DNA of 42,624 nucleotides from Alphaproteobacteria bacterium (GCA_016927395.1 JAFGMU010000020.1:1-42624); one strand, 5' to 3'; shown: positions 7,054 to 15,447, counted from the first letter of the stretch. Numbers and translations are program-made. The notes: generated by a model not told the origin, from the letters alone.

Positions 7054-7431
7054 ATGGCACGTATAGCAGGTGTGAACATTCCGTCGGAAAAACGCGTTGA
7101 AATCGCGTTACGTTATATTTATGGTATTGGCCCAGCCAAATCAGCACAAATTTGCAAAGCTTTGAAAATCAAAGATAGTTTGCGTGCAAAAGATTTGACC
7201 GACACAGACGTTGTAAATATTTCCAACTACATCGAACAGAACTTCAAAGTAGAAGGTGATGTTCGTCGTGATGTTCAGATGAATATTAAACGTCTTCAGG
7301 ATTTGAAAACATATCGTGGAACAAGACATCGTATGCGTCTGCCAGTTCGTGGACAACGCACACAAACAAATGCACGTACCAGAAAAGGTAAACGCGTTGT
7401 TGTTGCAGGTTCTGCATCCAAGGGTAAATAA
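7054..7431 (+). CDS. rpsM: 30S ribosomal protein S13
   Basis: S13 sits in the small-subunit head and makes bridges to L5. The 125-residue product begins [10 protein letters not shown] and has Y-G-I-G-P-A-K-S near residues 23-30. The C-terminal basic block ([16 protein letters not shown] near residues 88-104) contacts tRNA. The usual length is about 118-125. It is first in the alpha-type block here, behind its own promoter; neither adk nor rpmJ precedes it. Confidence 0.97.
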   Translation: MARIAGVNIPSEKRVEIALRYIYGIGPAKSAQICKALKIKDSLRAKDLTDTDVVNISNYIEQNFKVEGDVRRDVQMNIKRLQDLKTYRGTRHRMRLPVRGQRTQTNARTRKGKRVVVAGSASKGK

Positions 7432-7456
7432 AAATAACAAATAATAGGGTATCATA

Positions 7457-7840
7457 ATGGCAATTGCAAAAACTAAAAAGAAAGTTGTTAAAAAAGTATC
7501 GCATGGTATTGCCCATGTCGTTGCAACCAATAACAATACCAGAATTACTGTCACTGACCAGGCCGGCAGCGTATTGACTTGGGCTACAGCTGGTGCAAAT
7601 AATTTTAAAGGTGCAAAAAAATCAACACCATACGCAGCAACAATTGTTGCAGAAAGCATTGGTAAAAAAGTTGCTGAAATGGGTATGAAAACAGTTGATG
7701 TTTTGATGCGCGGTATCGGTCAGGGTCGTGAATCTGCAGTTCGTGGTTTGTCAAACGCAGGTTTGATTGTTCAATCAATCACAGATACAACACGCGTTCC
7801 GCACAACGGATGCAGACCGAAAAAGGTTCGTCGCGTCTAA
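7457..7840 (+). CDS. rpsK: 30S ribosomal protein S11
   Basis: S11 lies on the small-subunit platform near the mRNA exit. The 127-residue product has a Lys-rich N-terminus, the G-I-A-H-V-V-A-T-N-N-N-T segment near residues 20-31, and the C-terminal signature D-T-T-R-V-P-H-N-G-C-R-P-K-K-V-R-R-V. A rho-independent terminator follows within ten bases. This is odd, because rpoA normally follows directly in one transcript. Confidence 0.97.
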   Translation: MAIAKTKKKVVKKVSHGIAHVVATNNNTRITVTDQAGSVLTWATAGANNFKGAKKSTPYAATIVAESIGKKVAEMGMKTVDVLMRGIGQGRESAVRGLSNAGLIVQSITDTTRVPHNGCRPKKVRRV

Positions 7841-7847
7841 AAAATAT

Positions 7848-7877
7848 GGCACTGTTTTACGGTGCCTTTTTATTTTT
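7848..7877 (+). terminator. Terminator between rpsK and galE
   Basis: GGCACTG (7848-7854) pairs with CGGTGCC (7860-7866), including one G-U pair, around a five-base loop. TTTTTATTTTT follows. It starts eight bases after the rpsK stop and would cut the alpha operon before galE and rpoA, probably incompletely. Confidence 0.75.
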
Positions 7878-7896
7878 ATAAACAACAGGTTTTATT

Positions 7897-8862
7897 ATGA
7901 AAGTATTAGTTATTGGTGGGGCAGGTTATATTGGCAGTCATGTAACGCGTGAGCTTTTGGATAATGGTCATGATGTTACAGTATTTGATAATTTATCAAC
8001 GGGTACAAAAGAAAATTTATTTTCAGAATCAAATTTTATTCAGGGTGATATTTTGAATTATTCTGATTTGATTGACGCCATGAAAAATGGTTTTGACGCT
8101 GTCTTGCATTTTGCCGCTTTCAAGGCCGCAGGTGAATCCATGATAAAACCTGAAAAATATTCAACCAATAATATTTCTGGTACTATAAATATTTTGAATG
8201 CAATGTCAGAATCTGGGATTAAAAATATAATTTTTTCATCCAGTGCGGCTGTTTATGGCGAACCTGAATATGTTCCAATTGATGAAAAACATCCAAAAAA
8301 TCCAGAAAATTATTATGGTTTTACAAAATTGGAAATCGAAAGAATTTCGGGCTGGTACGAAAAATTAAAAGGATTTCGTTTTGCAGCATTGCGTTATTTT
8401 AATGCAGCTGGTTATGATACGCGCGGTCGAATTGGTGGACTGGAAAAAGGTACTGCAAATTTATTGCCATTGGTAATGGAAGTTGCAGCCGGAACCAGAC
8501 CAGAAATAACAGTTTTTGGTGATGATTATCCAACACCCGATGGAACGTGTATTCGCGATTATATCCACGTCAGCGATTTGGCAAATGGGCATTTATTGGC
8601 ATTAAATTACATAATTAAAAATGACAAAAGCTTGACGCTGAATTTGGGTACTGGAAATGGAACATCAGTAAAAGAAATAATAGATACAGCCAAAAGAATA
8701 ACCGGAAAAGAAATTAAAACTGTAATCGGTCCCAGAAGAGATGGCGACCCAGCAAAATTGACAGCATCTGCAAACATGGCATATGAAATTTTGGGTTGGA
8801 TACCAAAATATTCAGATATAGATACTTTGATAGAAAGCACCTGGGCAATGTACAATAAATAA
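7897..8862 (+). CDS. galE: UDP-glucose 4-epimerase, inside the alpha operon
   Basis: GalE interconverts UDP-glucose and UDP-galactose, feeding surface-polysaccharide synthesis; it is cytosolic and binds NAD. The 321-residue product is a short-chain dehydrogenase. The nucleotide-binding motif G-G-A-G-Y-I-G lies at residues 7-13 and D-N-L-S-T-G at 31-36. The catalytic Ser cluster S-S-S is at 114-116, with Tyr140 and Lys144 in Y-G-F-T-K. The R-Y-F-N-A-A-G segment and the C-terminal P-R-R-D-G-D-P motif fit GalE, though related UDP-sugar epimerases are possible. It lies between rpsK and rpoA, after a terminator and before the rpoA promoter, without a clear promoter of its own. It may depend on read-through. 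Confidence 0.88.
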   Translation: MKVLVIGGAGYIGSHVTRELLDNGHDVTVFDNLSTGTKENLFSESNFIQGDILNYSDLIDAMKNGFDAVLHFAAFKAAGESMIKPEKYSTNNISGTINILNAMSESGIKNIIFSSSAAVYGEPEYVPIDEKHPKNPENYYGFTKLEIERISGWYEKLKGFRFAALRYFNAAGYDTRGRIGGLEKGTANLLPLVMEVAAGTRPEITVFGDDYPTPDGTCIRDYIHVSDLANGHLLALNYIIKNDKSLTLNLGTGNGTSVKEIIDTAKRITGKEIKTVIGPRRDGDPAKLTASANMAYEILGWIPKYSDIDTLIESTWAMYNK

Positions 8863-8917
8863 GATTTATTATTGTATAATTTTTGCAAAAAGATTATGTA
8901 GAAATCCCATAATTCAT

Positions 8918-8946
8918 TTGACTTTCAGATATTTCTGATATAGAAT
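8918..8946 (+). promoter_or_regulatory. rpoA promoter with a GANTC site across the -10 box
   Basis: TTGACT (8918-8923) and TAGAAT (8941-8946) are separated by 17 bases. The rpoA ATG lies 52 bases downstream, with GGAGAAA before it. The -10 box overlaps GAATC at 8943-8947, the recognition pattern (GANTC) of CcrM, whose gene is at 31421-32536. Methylation control is inference from Caulobacter; see findings. Confidence 0.6.
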
Positions 8947-8998
8947 CAGCAAGCCTTTACGGTGAAAATAATAAACTAAGCCTAATGGAGAAACCTCT

Positions 8999-10027
8999 AT
9001 GATAGAAAAAAACTGGATGACTTTGATTAAGCCAAAAAAGCTGAATATCAAAATCGACGAAAATAACCCTAATATCGCTACACTGATTGCAGATCCACTT
9101 GAAAAAGGATTTGGTCGCACACTGGGCACTGCTTTGCGCCGTGTTTTGTTGTCTTCTTTGCAGGGATGCGCACCAATGTATGTAAAAATTGATGGTGTTC
9201 AACATGAATTTTCCAGCCTTGCTGGCGTTCGTGAAGATGTAACAGATATTATCTTGAATTTGAAGGGCGTTTATTTCAAAGCCCTGACCGAAGGTCAACA
9301 CAAAGCATACTTGAAAGTAAAAGGTCCAGCAGTTGTAACAGCTGCCATGATTGAAACCACTGGTAGCATTGAAGTTATGAACAAAGATGTAGAAATATGC
9401 AATTTGGACAAAGGTGCAAGTTTGGATATGGAAATAACATTGGGCACAGGTCGTGGATATGTTCCTTCTAATGCTCATGCAGAAAATCTGCCTTTGGGTG
9501 TTATTCCTATGGACTCTATCTTTTCACCAATTTTGAATGTTGCTTTTGATGTTTCTGAAACTCGTGTTGGTCAATCAACTGACTTTGATAAATTGGAAAT
9601 GGTTGTAAAAACAAACGGCAGTATAACACCAGAAGATGCAATTGCATTTGCTGCTCGGATTTTGACAGACCAATTGGTTGTGTTTATCAACTTTGAAGAT
9701 CCTGCACAAATCAACGCAGTAAAAGAAGAAGAAAAAGCAAAAGATGCTTTGCCATTTGATCCAAAATTATTGAAACATGTTGACGAATTGGAATTGTCTG
9801 TTCGTGCAAACAATTGTCTGAAAAACGATAAAATCAACTGGTTGGGCGAATTAGTTCAGAAAACCGAAGCTGATATGTTGAAAACACCAAACTTTGGCCG
9901 CAAATCTTTGAATGAAATCAAAGTTCAATTAGAAGCCATGGGATTGGGATTGGGTATGGATGTTCCAGGTTGGCCACCAGAAAATATTTCTGAGTTGTCC
10001 AAGAAATACGAAGACCCATACAAATAA
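8999..10027 (+). CDS. rpoA: RNA polymerase alpha subunit
   Basis: Alpha dimerises to nucleate RNA polymerase assembly and uses its C-terminal domain to contact UP elements and activators. The 342-residue product has the assembly domain (R-T-L-G-T-A-L-R-R-V-L-L-S-S at residues 40-53), an acidic linker (K-E-E-E-K-A-K-D) and the C-terminal domain. The DNA-binding segment there is V-R-A-N-N-C-L-K, followed by L-K-T-P-N-F-G-R-K-S. Length is normal. Unlike in most bacteria, it has its own promoter and is separated from rpsK by galE; rplQ follows after a 121-base structured leader. Confidence 0.97.
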   Translation: MIEKNWMTLIKPKKLNIKIDENNPNIATLIADPLEKGFGRTLGTALRRVLLSSLQGCAPMYVKIDGVQHEFSSLAGVREDVTDIILNLKGVYFKALTEGQHKAYLKVKGPAVVTAAMIETTGSIEVMNKDVEICNLDKGASLDMEITLGTGRGYVPSNAHAENLPLGVIPMDSIFSPILNVAFDVSETRVGQSTDFDKLEMVVKTNGSITPEDAIAFAARILTDQLVVFINFEDPAQINAVKEEEKAKDALPFDPKLLKHVDELELSVRANNCLKNDKINWLGELVQKTEADMLKTPNFGRKSLNEIKVQLEAMGLGLGMDVPGWPPENISELSKKYEDPYK

Positions 10028-10037
10028 TAAATAAACC

Positions 10038-10124
10038 GTGATAACCCAAAAAATGGGTTATCACAAAACTTCATAATTCTGATTTTTTCAGGTTATGAAA
10101 TTGTCTTATCCCGTTTATTACGGG
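10038..10124 (+). promoter_or_regulatory. Three consecutive stem-loops between rpoA and rplQ
   Basis: Stem 1 is a perfect 11-bp pairing, GTGATAACCCA (10038-10048) with TGGGTTATCAC (10054-10064). Stem 2 pairs TTCATAA (10070-10076) with TTATGAA (10093-10099) and encloses an inner CTGA/TCAG stem. Stem 3 is CCCG (10110-10113) with CGGG (10121-10124), close to the CCCG-type modules before rplE and rplR. AAAAAGGAG, the rplQ Shine-Dalgarno, follows. None of the stems has a U-run. An autogenous or differential-expression role is inference. Confidence 0.6.
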
Positions 10125-10148
10125 CTGCAACGAAAAAGGAGTAACAGC

Positions 10149-10694
10149 ATGAGACATCAAAAACAAGGACGTAAGTTTAATCGTCACGCAAACGCTCGCA
10201 AGGCTTTGTTTGTTGGATTGGTAAAAAACTTGGTTGAAAGAGAACAGATTAAAACAACTTTGCCAAAAGCAAAAGATTTGCGCAGTGTTGTCGAAAAGCT
10301 GATTACCAAGGCAAAAGTTGATAATGTTGCAAATCGTCGTTTGGTTGCAAGCGAGCTGGATAATTCCAGTGCAACAACTGTAAAAAAATTATTTACAGTT
10401 TTGGGTCCACGTTATGCAAAACGCCCAGGTGGTTACACTCGCGTTATGAAAGCTGGTTTCCGTTATGGTGATGCTGCACCAATGGCAATTATCGAATTGG
10501 TTGAACGTGATGAAAACGCTAAAAAATCAACACCAGTAAAAACAGAAGAAACAAAATCTGAAAAAGCAGTGGCTGATAAAAAAGAAAAAACTGTAAAAAC
10601 ACCAGCAACAAAAGTTGCACGTGATACAGGTGCTGCAAAGGCTACAACAGCCAAGAAAGAAGTTTCTGTTAAACGTCGTGCAACAGGAAAATAA
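10149..10694 (+). CDS. rplQ: 50S ribosomal protein L17 with a long basic tail
   Basis: L17 is a large-subunit protein near the exit tunnel. The core is clear: [12 protein letters not shown] at the N-terminus, [15 protein letters not shown] near residues 27-41 and R-P-G-G-Y-T-R-V near residue 96. The product is 181 residues, whereas the E. coli protein has 127. The extra C-terminal part, about 60 residues, is Lys/Thr/Ala/Glu-rich and probably disordered; Alphaproteobacteria often carry such tails. The frame is open from 10095, but that start falls inside the leader hairpins, so the ATG at 10149 after AAAAAGGAG is used. Confidence 0.95.
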   Translation: MRHQKQGRKFNRHANARKALFVGLVKNLVEREQIKTTLPKAKDLRSVVEKLITKAKVDNVANRRLVASELDNSSATTVKKLFTVLGPRYAKRPGGYTRVMKAGFRYGDAAPMAIIELVERDENAKKSTPVKTEETKSEKAVADKKEKTVKTPATKVARDTGAAKATTAKKEVSVKRRATGK

Positions 10695-10730
10695 AATTAA
10701 AAATGCTTTTGCATAATTTAATTAAAATAA

Positions 10731-10760
10731 AAATCCGCATTATTGCGGATTTTTTATTTT
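10731..10760. terminator. Terminator after rplQ, bidirectional
   Basis: AAATCCGCA (10731-10739) pairs with TGCGGATTT (10744-10752), followed by TTTATTTT. The A-rich left flank lets the same hairpin end the convergent minus-strand gene at 10802. Confidence 0.8.
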
Positions 10761-10801
10761 ATTTATAAGCATTTTTTATATTTATTGTTTTTTAAGTAAA
10801 T

Positions 10802-11230
10802 TTATCTAATATTTGGTGAATTTTTTTCAATCAATATACGTCTGGCATCTACTTCTTTTTTATAATCTTTTAAAGATGCTTCGTTTAACCGTTCGGTAAT
10901 ATCATCAACAACCGTTGCAGCAAGATTATTCGGAAATAACATTAAAATTTCTTCTAATGTTTCTTTATCTTTGTATGCAATAATTGTTTTAGCCAGTCTT
11001 TCACCAAGAATTTTTCGCATATTTTCGAAGTTTTTTAACATAAAACTTGCACCAGGATTTGGAAAAGCTGTAAAAACAGTTTTTTCTGGAATTATTTGTT
11101 GTAAAACCCCATTGATTGTTATTGTTGGGAAATATACACATTCATCAGATTCAAAAAAGTTAGAAACTTTTGTAATTTCAACATAATATGTATTTTTAAG
11201 AATAATGTTCGGGTTTATGTCTTTTGGCAT
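10802..11230 (-). CDS. Hypothetical cytosolic protein, 142 residues
   Basis: I do not recognise a family. The product has no signal peptide or membrane segment. It looks like a compact alpha/beta protein with an early beta-rich half (Y-Y-V-E-I-T, Y-F-P-T-I-T-I-N-G-V) and a helical, charged second half. The frame could start at 11278, but that would add 16 hydrophobic residues. The ATG at 11230 has AAAGGA eight bases upstream, and a good promoter lies 18 bases further up. It is convergent with rplQ and shares its terminator; divergent from the Cys-rich gene at 11404. Confidence 0.7.
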   Translation of the reverse strand: MPKDINPNIILKNTYYVEITKVSNFFESDECVYFPTITINGVLQQIIPEKTVFTAFPNPGASFMLKNFENMRKILGERLAKTIIAYKDKETLEEILMLFPNNLAATVVDDITERLNEASLKDYKKEVDARRILIEKNSPNIR

Positions 11231-11247
11231 AAAAAATCCTTTTGTAG

Positions 11248-11275
11248 ATAATATAACAAATATTGTATTTGTCAA
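11248..11275 (-). promoter_or_regulatory. Promoter of the 10802-11230 gene
   Basis: Read on the minus strand, TTGACA (11275-11270) and TATTAT (11253-11248) are separated by 16 bases. The start codon lies 17 bases past the -10 box. Confidence 0.6.
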
Positions 11276-11370
11276 CAAATTATTATAATAATTTCATATT
11301 CAAAAATTATACGACATATTGACAAAATAGGGGAATTTTTATCAAACTGCTTTTATTATACATGTTTTTC

Positions 11371-11379
11371 TGGTAAAAT
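11371..11379 (+). promoter_or_regulatory. Extended -10 promoter of the 11404 gene
   Basis: TGGTAAAAT (TGn followed by a -10 box) ends 24 bases before the ATG at 11404, and no good -35 box is visible. The identical nonamer precedes the genes at 24495 and, on the minus strand, ccrM. Confidence 0.45.
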
Positions 11380-11403
11380 TAAACAAATGTTGGAGATTTT
11401 ATA

Positions 11404-14154
11404 ATGAAAAAAATGGTCTTTTTTTCCATACTTACCTTTTGTTTAGTATTAAATGCACAGGCAGCTGTTCCTTCACAAAGAAGAAGTCAGACGGTTGTAT
11501 CATCTTCTGATACGGTTTCACAAACATCTGCACGTGCAGCCGCTATCAGAACTACTTCTGCTCGTTCTGCAACACCTTCTGTTTCAAACAGAACTACATC
11601 AGCCAGATCGGGTAGTGTACCAGTAACATCTCAAACTGTATCTGCACGTGCTGCAACAACACAAAAAGTGATAAATTCTGGAACAAAAATATCAGCAGCA
11701 AACAGAAATACAGTTGTTAACGAAGCATGTCAGCAAAAATATTTTGGCTGTATGGATTCTTTTTGCATGATTGAAAATACTAGTGGTGGTAGATGTTTAT
11801 GCAGTGATCGCAAAACCGAATTGGACAAGGTTTTGGCCCAAATTCAAAGCCTGGATGCACAAAGTTATAAAATGGCAACCGAAGGTGTTGAAAAAATAGA
11901 AATGGGTGCAAATGCTGATGCTGCTATCGCTGCTGCACAAAATTCTGAAAAAAGTATAACAGATGCTAATCAAAATACTCGTTCACGTACTTTGGACTTA
12001 AATTTATGGAATCAGACCGATGATAACAGCGAAGATATTTTTGCTGAAAAAGAAGTCAGCCCAATAGATGGAAAAACAGGTGATGATTTGTATAACTCGG
12101 TTAATCAAATCTGTATTTCGCAATTACCAGAATGCGCAAATGATATGTCTATGTTGCAGATGATGTATGCGCAAAATATAAAGTCAGATTGTGCTGCGTA
12201 TGAAAATGATTTAACAAAACAAAAAAATTCCAGTTCTACCAAATTGGCTGCTGCACAAAAAGCTTTGCGTGATGCGGCTTTGGATTCTTTGCGGACAGCG
12301 AATAAATATGACCTGGGACAATGTACAATAGAATTTAAAAAATGTATGGCAAATACTGCTGGTTGCAAAGATGATTTTACAGGTTGTGTTGGTATTGCTG
12401 CGGCTGAAAATGCAAAAAAATCCACCAGTTCAAAATCTTCTATGAAGATGGTTGATATCAAAGGATCAAGTACAAAAATTTCTGTTGCTGCATCGACTAT
12501 GGATGCGTTGGAATCAAAAAAGCCAATGTGCGACAATATTACAAATTCATGCGTTGCAGTCAAAGACCAGGTTTGGGATACATTCCTGCGCGAAGTTGCG
12601 CCAACTTTGAAAACAGCAGAATTATTGGCTGAATCTGATTTGCGTACAAATTGTATTTCAAATATTTCACAGTGCTTCCAAAAAGCGTGTAAAGATACAA
12701 TCGATCCAAATGATCCAGACGGTTCATATGATATGTGTTTATCACGTCCTGAAACTGTTCGTTCTTTGTGTAAAGTTCAAATTGATCCATGTGTATCAGC
12801 TGAACCTTTGATTATGGATTATGTTTATGCACGTTTATCTTCTATGCGCGTTGATTCATGTACAACCGAAGTAAAAGAATGTTTGCAAAGTGATGATAGA
12901 TGTGGATCTGATTATTCAAAATGTGTTGGTTTGGATACTGATACAATAATTCGTATGTGCCCATATGATAAATTAACAGGCTGTCAAAAAGTTTACAGCA
13001 GTACCAAAGTTGGCAATGATATTCGTGGTGAAGCAGTATATGAAGAATTATCCACAATGGTTCAAGGAATTATGTTAAATATAGATAATAGTTTCCAGTC
13101 TGTATGTCAAAAAGCATTAGATGAATCTATGATAAAAGTTTGTGGTAGTACAGATGATTGCAACGGGCTTACAGTGGATGATGGTCTGGGAAGTCGTTCA
13201 TTGGAATATAAAGTATGTCAGTACACAGGAAACATCAGCAATTTATCTATAAACTATAATTTGTGTCGTGCAGATGTATCACAAATAACAGATGGTGAAT
13301 TACGTTCAGATGTTCCATATGCTGGAATTTTGGATGGAAATATTTATTGGGAAAATATAGAAGTAAAAGACGATGGAACTTTGACAAATGTTGATGATTA
13401 TATAACTGCTTCTGATACAGAATTATCAGATACTGAAAAAAATAAAGTTGAAACAGAATTGTCAGCTTTGGAAAAAAATATTAATAGTGCAATAAAAACA
13501 GTTGAAGCCGACCCAACTGTTCAATATTGTATGACCGGACGTCAAGTTCAAGGTATGAATAATTTGAAAATTGGAAAGGAAGGGCAGGCACGTTTTCCAA
13601 AATTGACAGATCAAGTACGTTTAGTTATTGCAAATTCAGCTTTGAAAACAGTAAAAGCAAACTATTATAAAAAATATGATGAATTGTCCAAGAAAATTTT
13701 AGAAGATTACAAGGTAGTTGCTGATCGTGTCGATGCTTTGGAAAATCAGGACAAAAAAGATGCACATCGTGATGCAGCAAGAAAGGCATGTATAAGCATG
13801 GTTAATGTAAGTGTTATTTCTAATAATTCTTCGATTAATAATTCCAGAAGTTCACTAGAAAACACTCTTATAAGTTTGACAAACGGATGGGCAATGCCAT
13901 TCATGTCTGTAAACTCTACGAATGTAACATATGATGCTGATCAGATTTCAAAATTACAAATGGTAGGTTCAAAACAATACAGTTCTTTGAGAGAAAAACA
14001 AATGATAACATCTACATTTAATTGGGAAACATTGAATTGTCACAAATGCATACGTTCTCAAAGATGTACAAATGTTAAAAATCCATTATTTGGATCAAAA
14101 TATTGTAAGAGTTGGAGTGCCGAAACCGAGAGTTGTACAGATACACAATTCTAG
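11404..14154 (+). CDS. Secreted 916-residue protein with twin C-x6-C motifs
   Basis: I know no named family for this protein. A Sec signal peptide (about residues 1-20, ending A-Q-A-A) is followed by an Arg/Ser/Thr-rich stretch with repeated (T)-S-A-R units up to about residue 85. The Cys-rich body opens with C109, C116 and C121 (C-x6-C-x4-C). It holds two full quartets with spacing 6-6-6, C307/314/321/328 and C486/493/500/507, plus several isolated C-x6-C pairs. No transmembrane segment follows the signal peptide. The second half is Asp/Ser/Asn-rich and helical, and the C-terminus has another Cys cluster. The product at 39831-42581 is a distant paralogue of the same length: the N-terminal Cys block, the V-W-D-x-F-L-R-E segment and several Cys pairs align. 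The gene has its own promoter and terminator. An extracytoplasmic, disulfide-stabilised role is inference. Confidence 0.9.
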   Translation: MKKMVFFSILTFCLVLNAQAAVPSQRRSQTVVSSSDTVSQTSARAAAIRTTSARSATPSVSNRTTSARSGSVPVTSQTVSARAATTQKVINSGTKISAANRNTVVNEACQQKYFGCMDSFCMIENTSGGRCLCSDRKTELDKVLAQIQSLDAQSYKMATEGVEKIEMGANADAAIAAAQNSEKSITDANQNTRSRTLDLNLWNQTDDNSEDIFAEKEVSPIDGKTGDDLYNSVNQICISQLPECANDMSMLQMMYAQNIKSDCAAYENDLTKQKNSSSTKLAAAQKALRDAALDSLRTANKYDLGQCTIEFKKCMANTAGCKDDFTGCVGIAAAENAKKSTSSKSSMKMVDIKGSSTKISVAASTMDALESKKPMCDNITNSCVAVKDQVWDTFLREVAPTLKTAELLAESDLRTNCISNISQCFQKACKDTIDPNDPDGSYDMCLSRPETVRSLCKVQIDPCVSAEPLIMDYVYARLSSMRVDSCTTEVKECLQSDDRCGSDYSKCVGLDTDTIIRMCPYDKLTGCQKVYSSTKVGNDIRGEAVYEELSTMVQGIMLNIDNSFQSVCQKALDESMIKVCGSTDDCNGLTVDDGLGSRSLEYKVCQYTGNISNLSINYNLCRADVSQITDGELRSDVPYAGILDGNIYWENIEVKDDGTLTNVDDYITASDTELSDTEKNKVETELSALEKNINSAIKTVEADPTVQYCMTGRQVQGMNNLKIGKEGQARFPKLTDQVRLVIANSALKTVKANYYKKYDELSKKILEDYKVVADRVDALENQDKKDAHRDAARKACISMVNVSVISNNSSINNSRSSLENTLISLTNGWAMPFMSVNSTNVTYDADQISKLQMVGSKQYSSLREKQMITSTFNWETLNCHKCIRSQRCTNVKNPLFGSKYCKSWSAETESCTDTQF

Positions 14155-14158
14155 AAAT

Positions 14159-14185
14159 AAAAACGCGTCAAATAGACGCGTTTTT
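14159..14185 (+). terminator. Terminator of the 11404 gene
   Basis: AAAAACGCGTC (14159-14169) pairs perfectly with GACGCGTTTTT (14175-14185) around AAATA. It begins five bases after the stop codon. Confidence 0.85.
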
Positions 14186-14223
14186 AACTGAAGTTTTATT
14201 TTACAAAAAAATATAATAAAAAT

Positions 14224-14247
14224 TATTGTCTACTATAGTAGACAATA
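14224..14247. repeat. 20-bp palindrome, copy 1 (24 bp perfect here)
   Basis: TTGTCTACTATAGTAGACAA at 14226-14245 is a perfect palindrome, extended here to 24 bp by flanking TA/TA. It lies between the convergent genes ending at 14154 and 14370, so it is not in a promoter region of either. Two more exact 20-bp copies lie at 17560 and 17663. The rest of this 215-base gap is AT-rich sequence with no gene that I can see. Confidence 0.9.
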
Positions 14248-14369
14248 TAAACCGTATATATTTTAATCATTTTATTTTTTAGAATAATATTAAATTTTTT
14301 AATAAATTTCAAAATATAGTTTTTTTATTTTATACAATTACAAATAATTTATGATTTGTTATTATATAA

Positions 14370-15302
14370 TTAGATATCTGTCAGGTTATTAAATATTTTT
14401 ACTCCGCGCGATTCCCATTCTTCGATTCGGTTTTTCAAATCCATAATATTTTTTTCACCCAAATATATTGCAGGTAAAGCATTATGTTTTTCAGCCGCTT
14501 TTATTGCTTCGATAACAGGTGATATTTTTTGTTTACCAGATGCAAACCAACTTTCTTCATCTGCAATCCAAAAATCCGAATCAGTATGCTCGGCGATTGC
14601 CATGTTTTTTGCTATTACAATATTGCCGTCCATTACCGGTTCGTAATTTTTACCTTTCAGGTATTTTAATAATTCTGATTCGTGAAAGATATTTGTTTGT
14701 CCTGAAACATTATTATTAAATTCTGAAAAATTTATTTCTTTGAATACAGGAACAGAAGATTTATTTGTATCATCAAAGTTTTCCGTAGCCATAAAATCGA
14801 AACTGTCAGGTAACGGCAAACTAGGTTCTTGTGAATGTTGTAAATTCGGTTCGTCTTTTTTTATATTTATATCTTTTATATCAAAAGTCGATTCGGGTCT
14901 GAAATTTATTTTTTGTCGCACGCGTAAAAATGGGCCTTTTAATTCCGTTGGAATTCTGTCTGGCAGATCAACAATTTCTTCCTCTGGTTTTTTTTCTTCT
15001 TTCTCTTCTTTTTTTTCTACTTCTTTCTTCTTGAATAAATTTAATTCAAATAAAGGTTTCTTTGTTCTTATTATGATGGCAGTTGTCGCTAAGTACAAAG
15101 GCAGAGCAGAATACATTATCAAACCAAAAGTAAATCCAACAAATCCGTGTAACTTAGAATTTAATAATATTCGCCACTGATACAATGAAAATAAATCAAA
15201 ACCGAACAGAAAAATAAGAATGCAATAAAGTGCAGCTACGTAATAGATAGTCCAAATAACTGCAAGTTTGTTTGCTTTTAAGAATTCCAGAGTTTTTTTC
15301 AT
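14370..15302 (-). CDS. Two-span membrane protein with an unknown C-terminal domain
   Basis: I do not recognise the family. Two hydrophobic helices lie at about residues 14-36 and 52-77. A highly charged K/E stretch (about residues 88-110) and a long, probably disordered linker follow. The compact C-terminal domain (about residues 205-310) contains H-E-S-E-L-L-K-Y-L, D-F-W-I-A-D-E-E-S-W-F and A-I-Y-L-G-E-K-N. Topology suggests that the large C-terminal part is cytosolic. The start at 15302 lies only nine bases beyond a strong -10 box, and no Shine-Dalgarno is present, so the mRNA may be leaderless. It lies among genes for secreted Cys-rich proteins, divergent from the one at 15471; a link with them is only positional. 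Confidence 0.8.
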   Translation of the reverse strand: MKKTLEFLKANKLAVIWTIYYVAALYCILIFLFGFDLFSLYQWRILLNSKLHGFVGFTFGLIMYSALPLYLATTAIIIRTKKPLFELNLFKKKEVEKKEEKEEKKPEEEIVDLPDRIPTELKGPFLRVRQKINFRPESTFDIKDINIKKDEPNLQHSQEPSLPLPDSFDFMATENFDDTNKSSVPVFKEINFSEFNNNVSGQTNIFHESELLKYLKGKNYEPVMDGNIVIAKNMAIAEHTDSDFWIADEESWFASGKQKISPVIEAIKAAEKHNALPAIYLGEKNIMDLKNRIEEWESRGVKIFNNLTDI

Positions 15303-15311
15303 TACAAATAA

Positions 15312-15340
15312 ATTCTAGACGAAATAAAAATATTTGTCAA
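15312..15340 (-). promoter_or_regulatory. Strong promoter for the 14370-15302 gene
   Basis: On the minus strand, TTGACA (15340-15335) and TAGAAT (15317-15312) have the optimal 17-base spacing. Initiation about seven bases past the -10 box would leave only about 1-3 untranslated bases before the ATG at 15302. Confidence 0.7.
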
Positions 15341-15438
15341 ATTTTTATAATAATCGTATATTTAATTAATTGAATTAAAACCATATTATTTATCACTTAA
15401 CTTTTTGTATAAAAGTCCTTTTTTTATACTGTGTTTAA

Positions 15439-15447
15439 TGATATAAT
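15439..15447 (+). promoter_or_regulatory. Extended -10 promoter of the 15471 gene
   Basis: TGATATAAT (TGn plus consensus TATAAT) ends 23 bases before the ATG. AAAGGGAG is a strong Shine-Dalgarno in between. No clear -35 box is visible. Confidence 0.55.

Noticed and set aside
14370-15302. PD-(D/E)xK nuclease fold in the C-terminal domain
   Set aside because: Asp, Glu and Lys residues occur around D-F-W-I-A-D-E-E, but not in a convincing motif order; no nuclease call is made.
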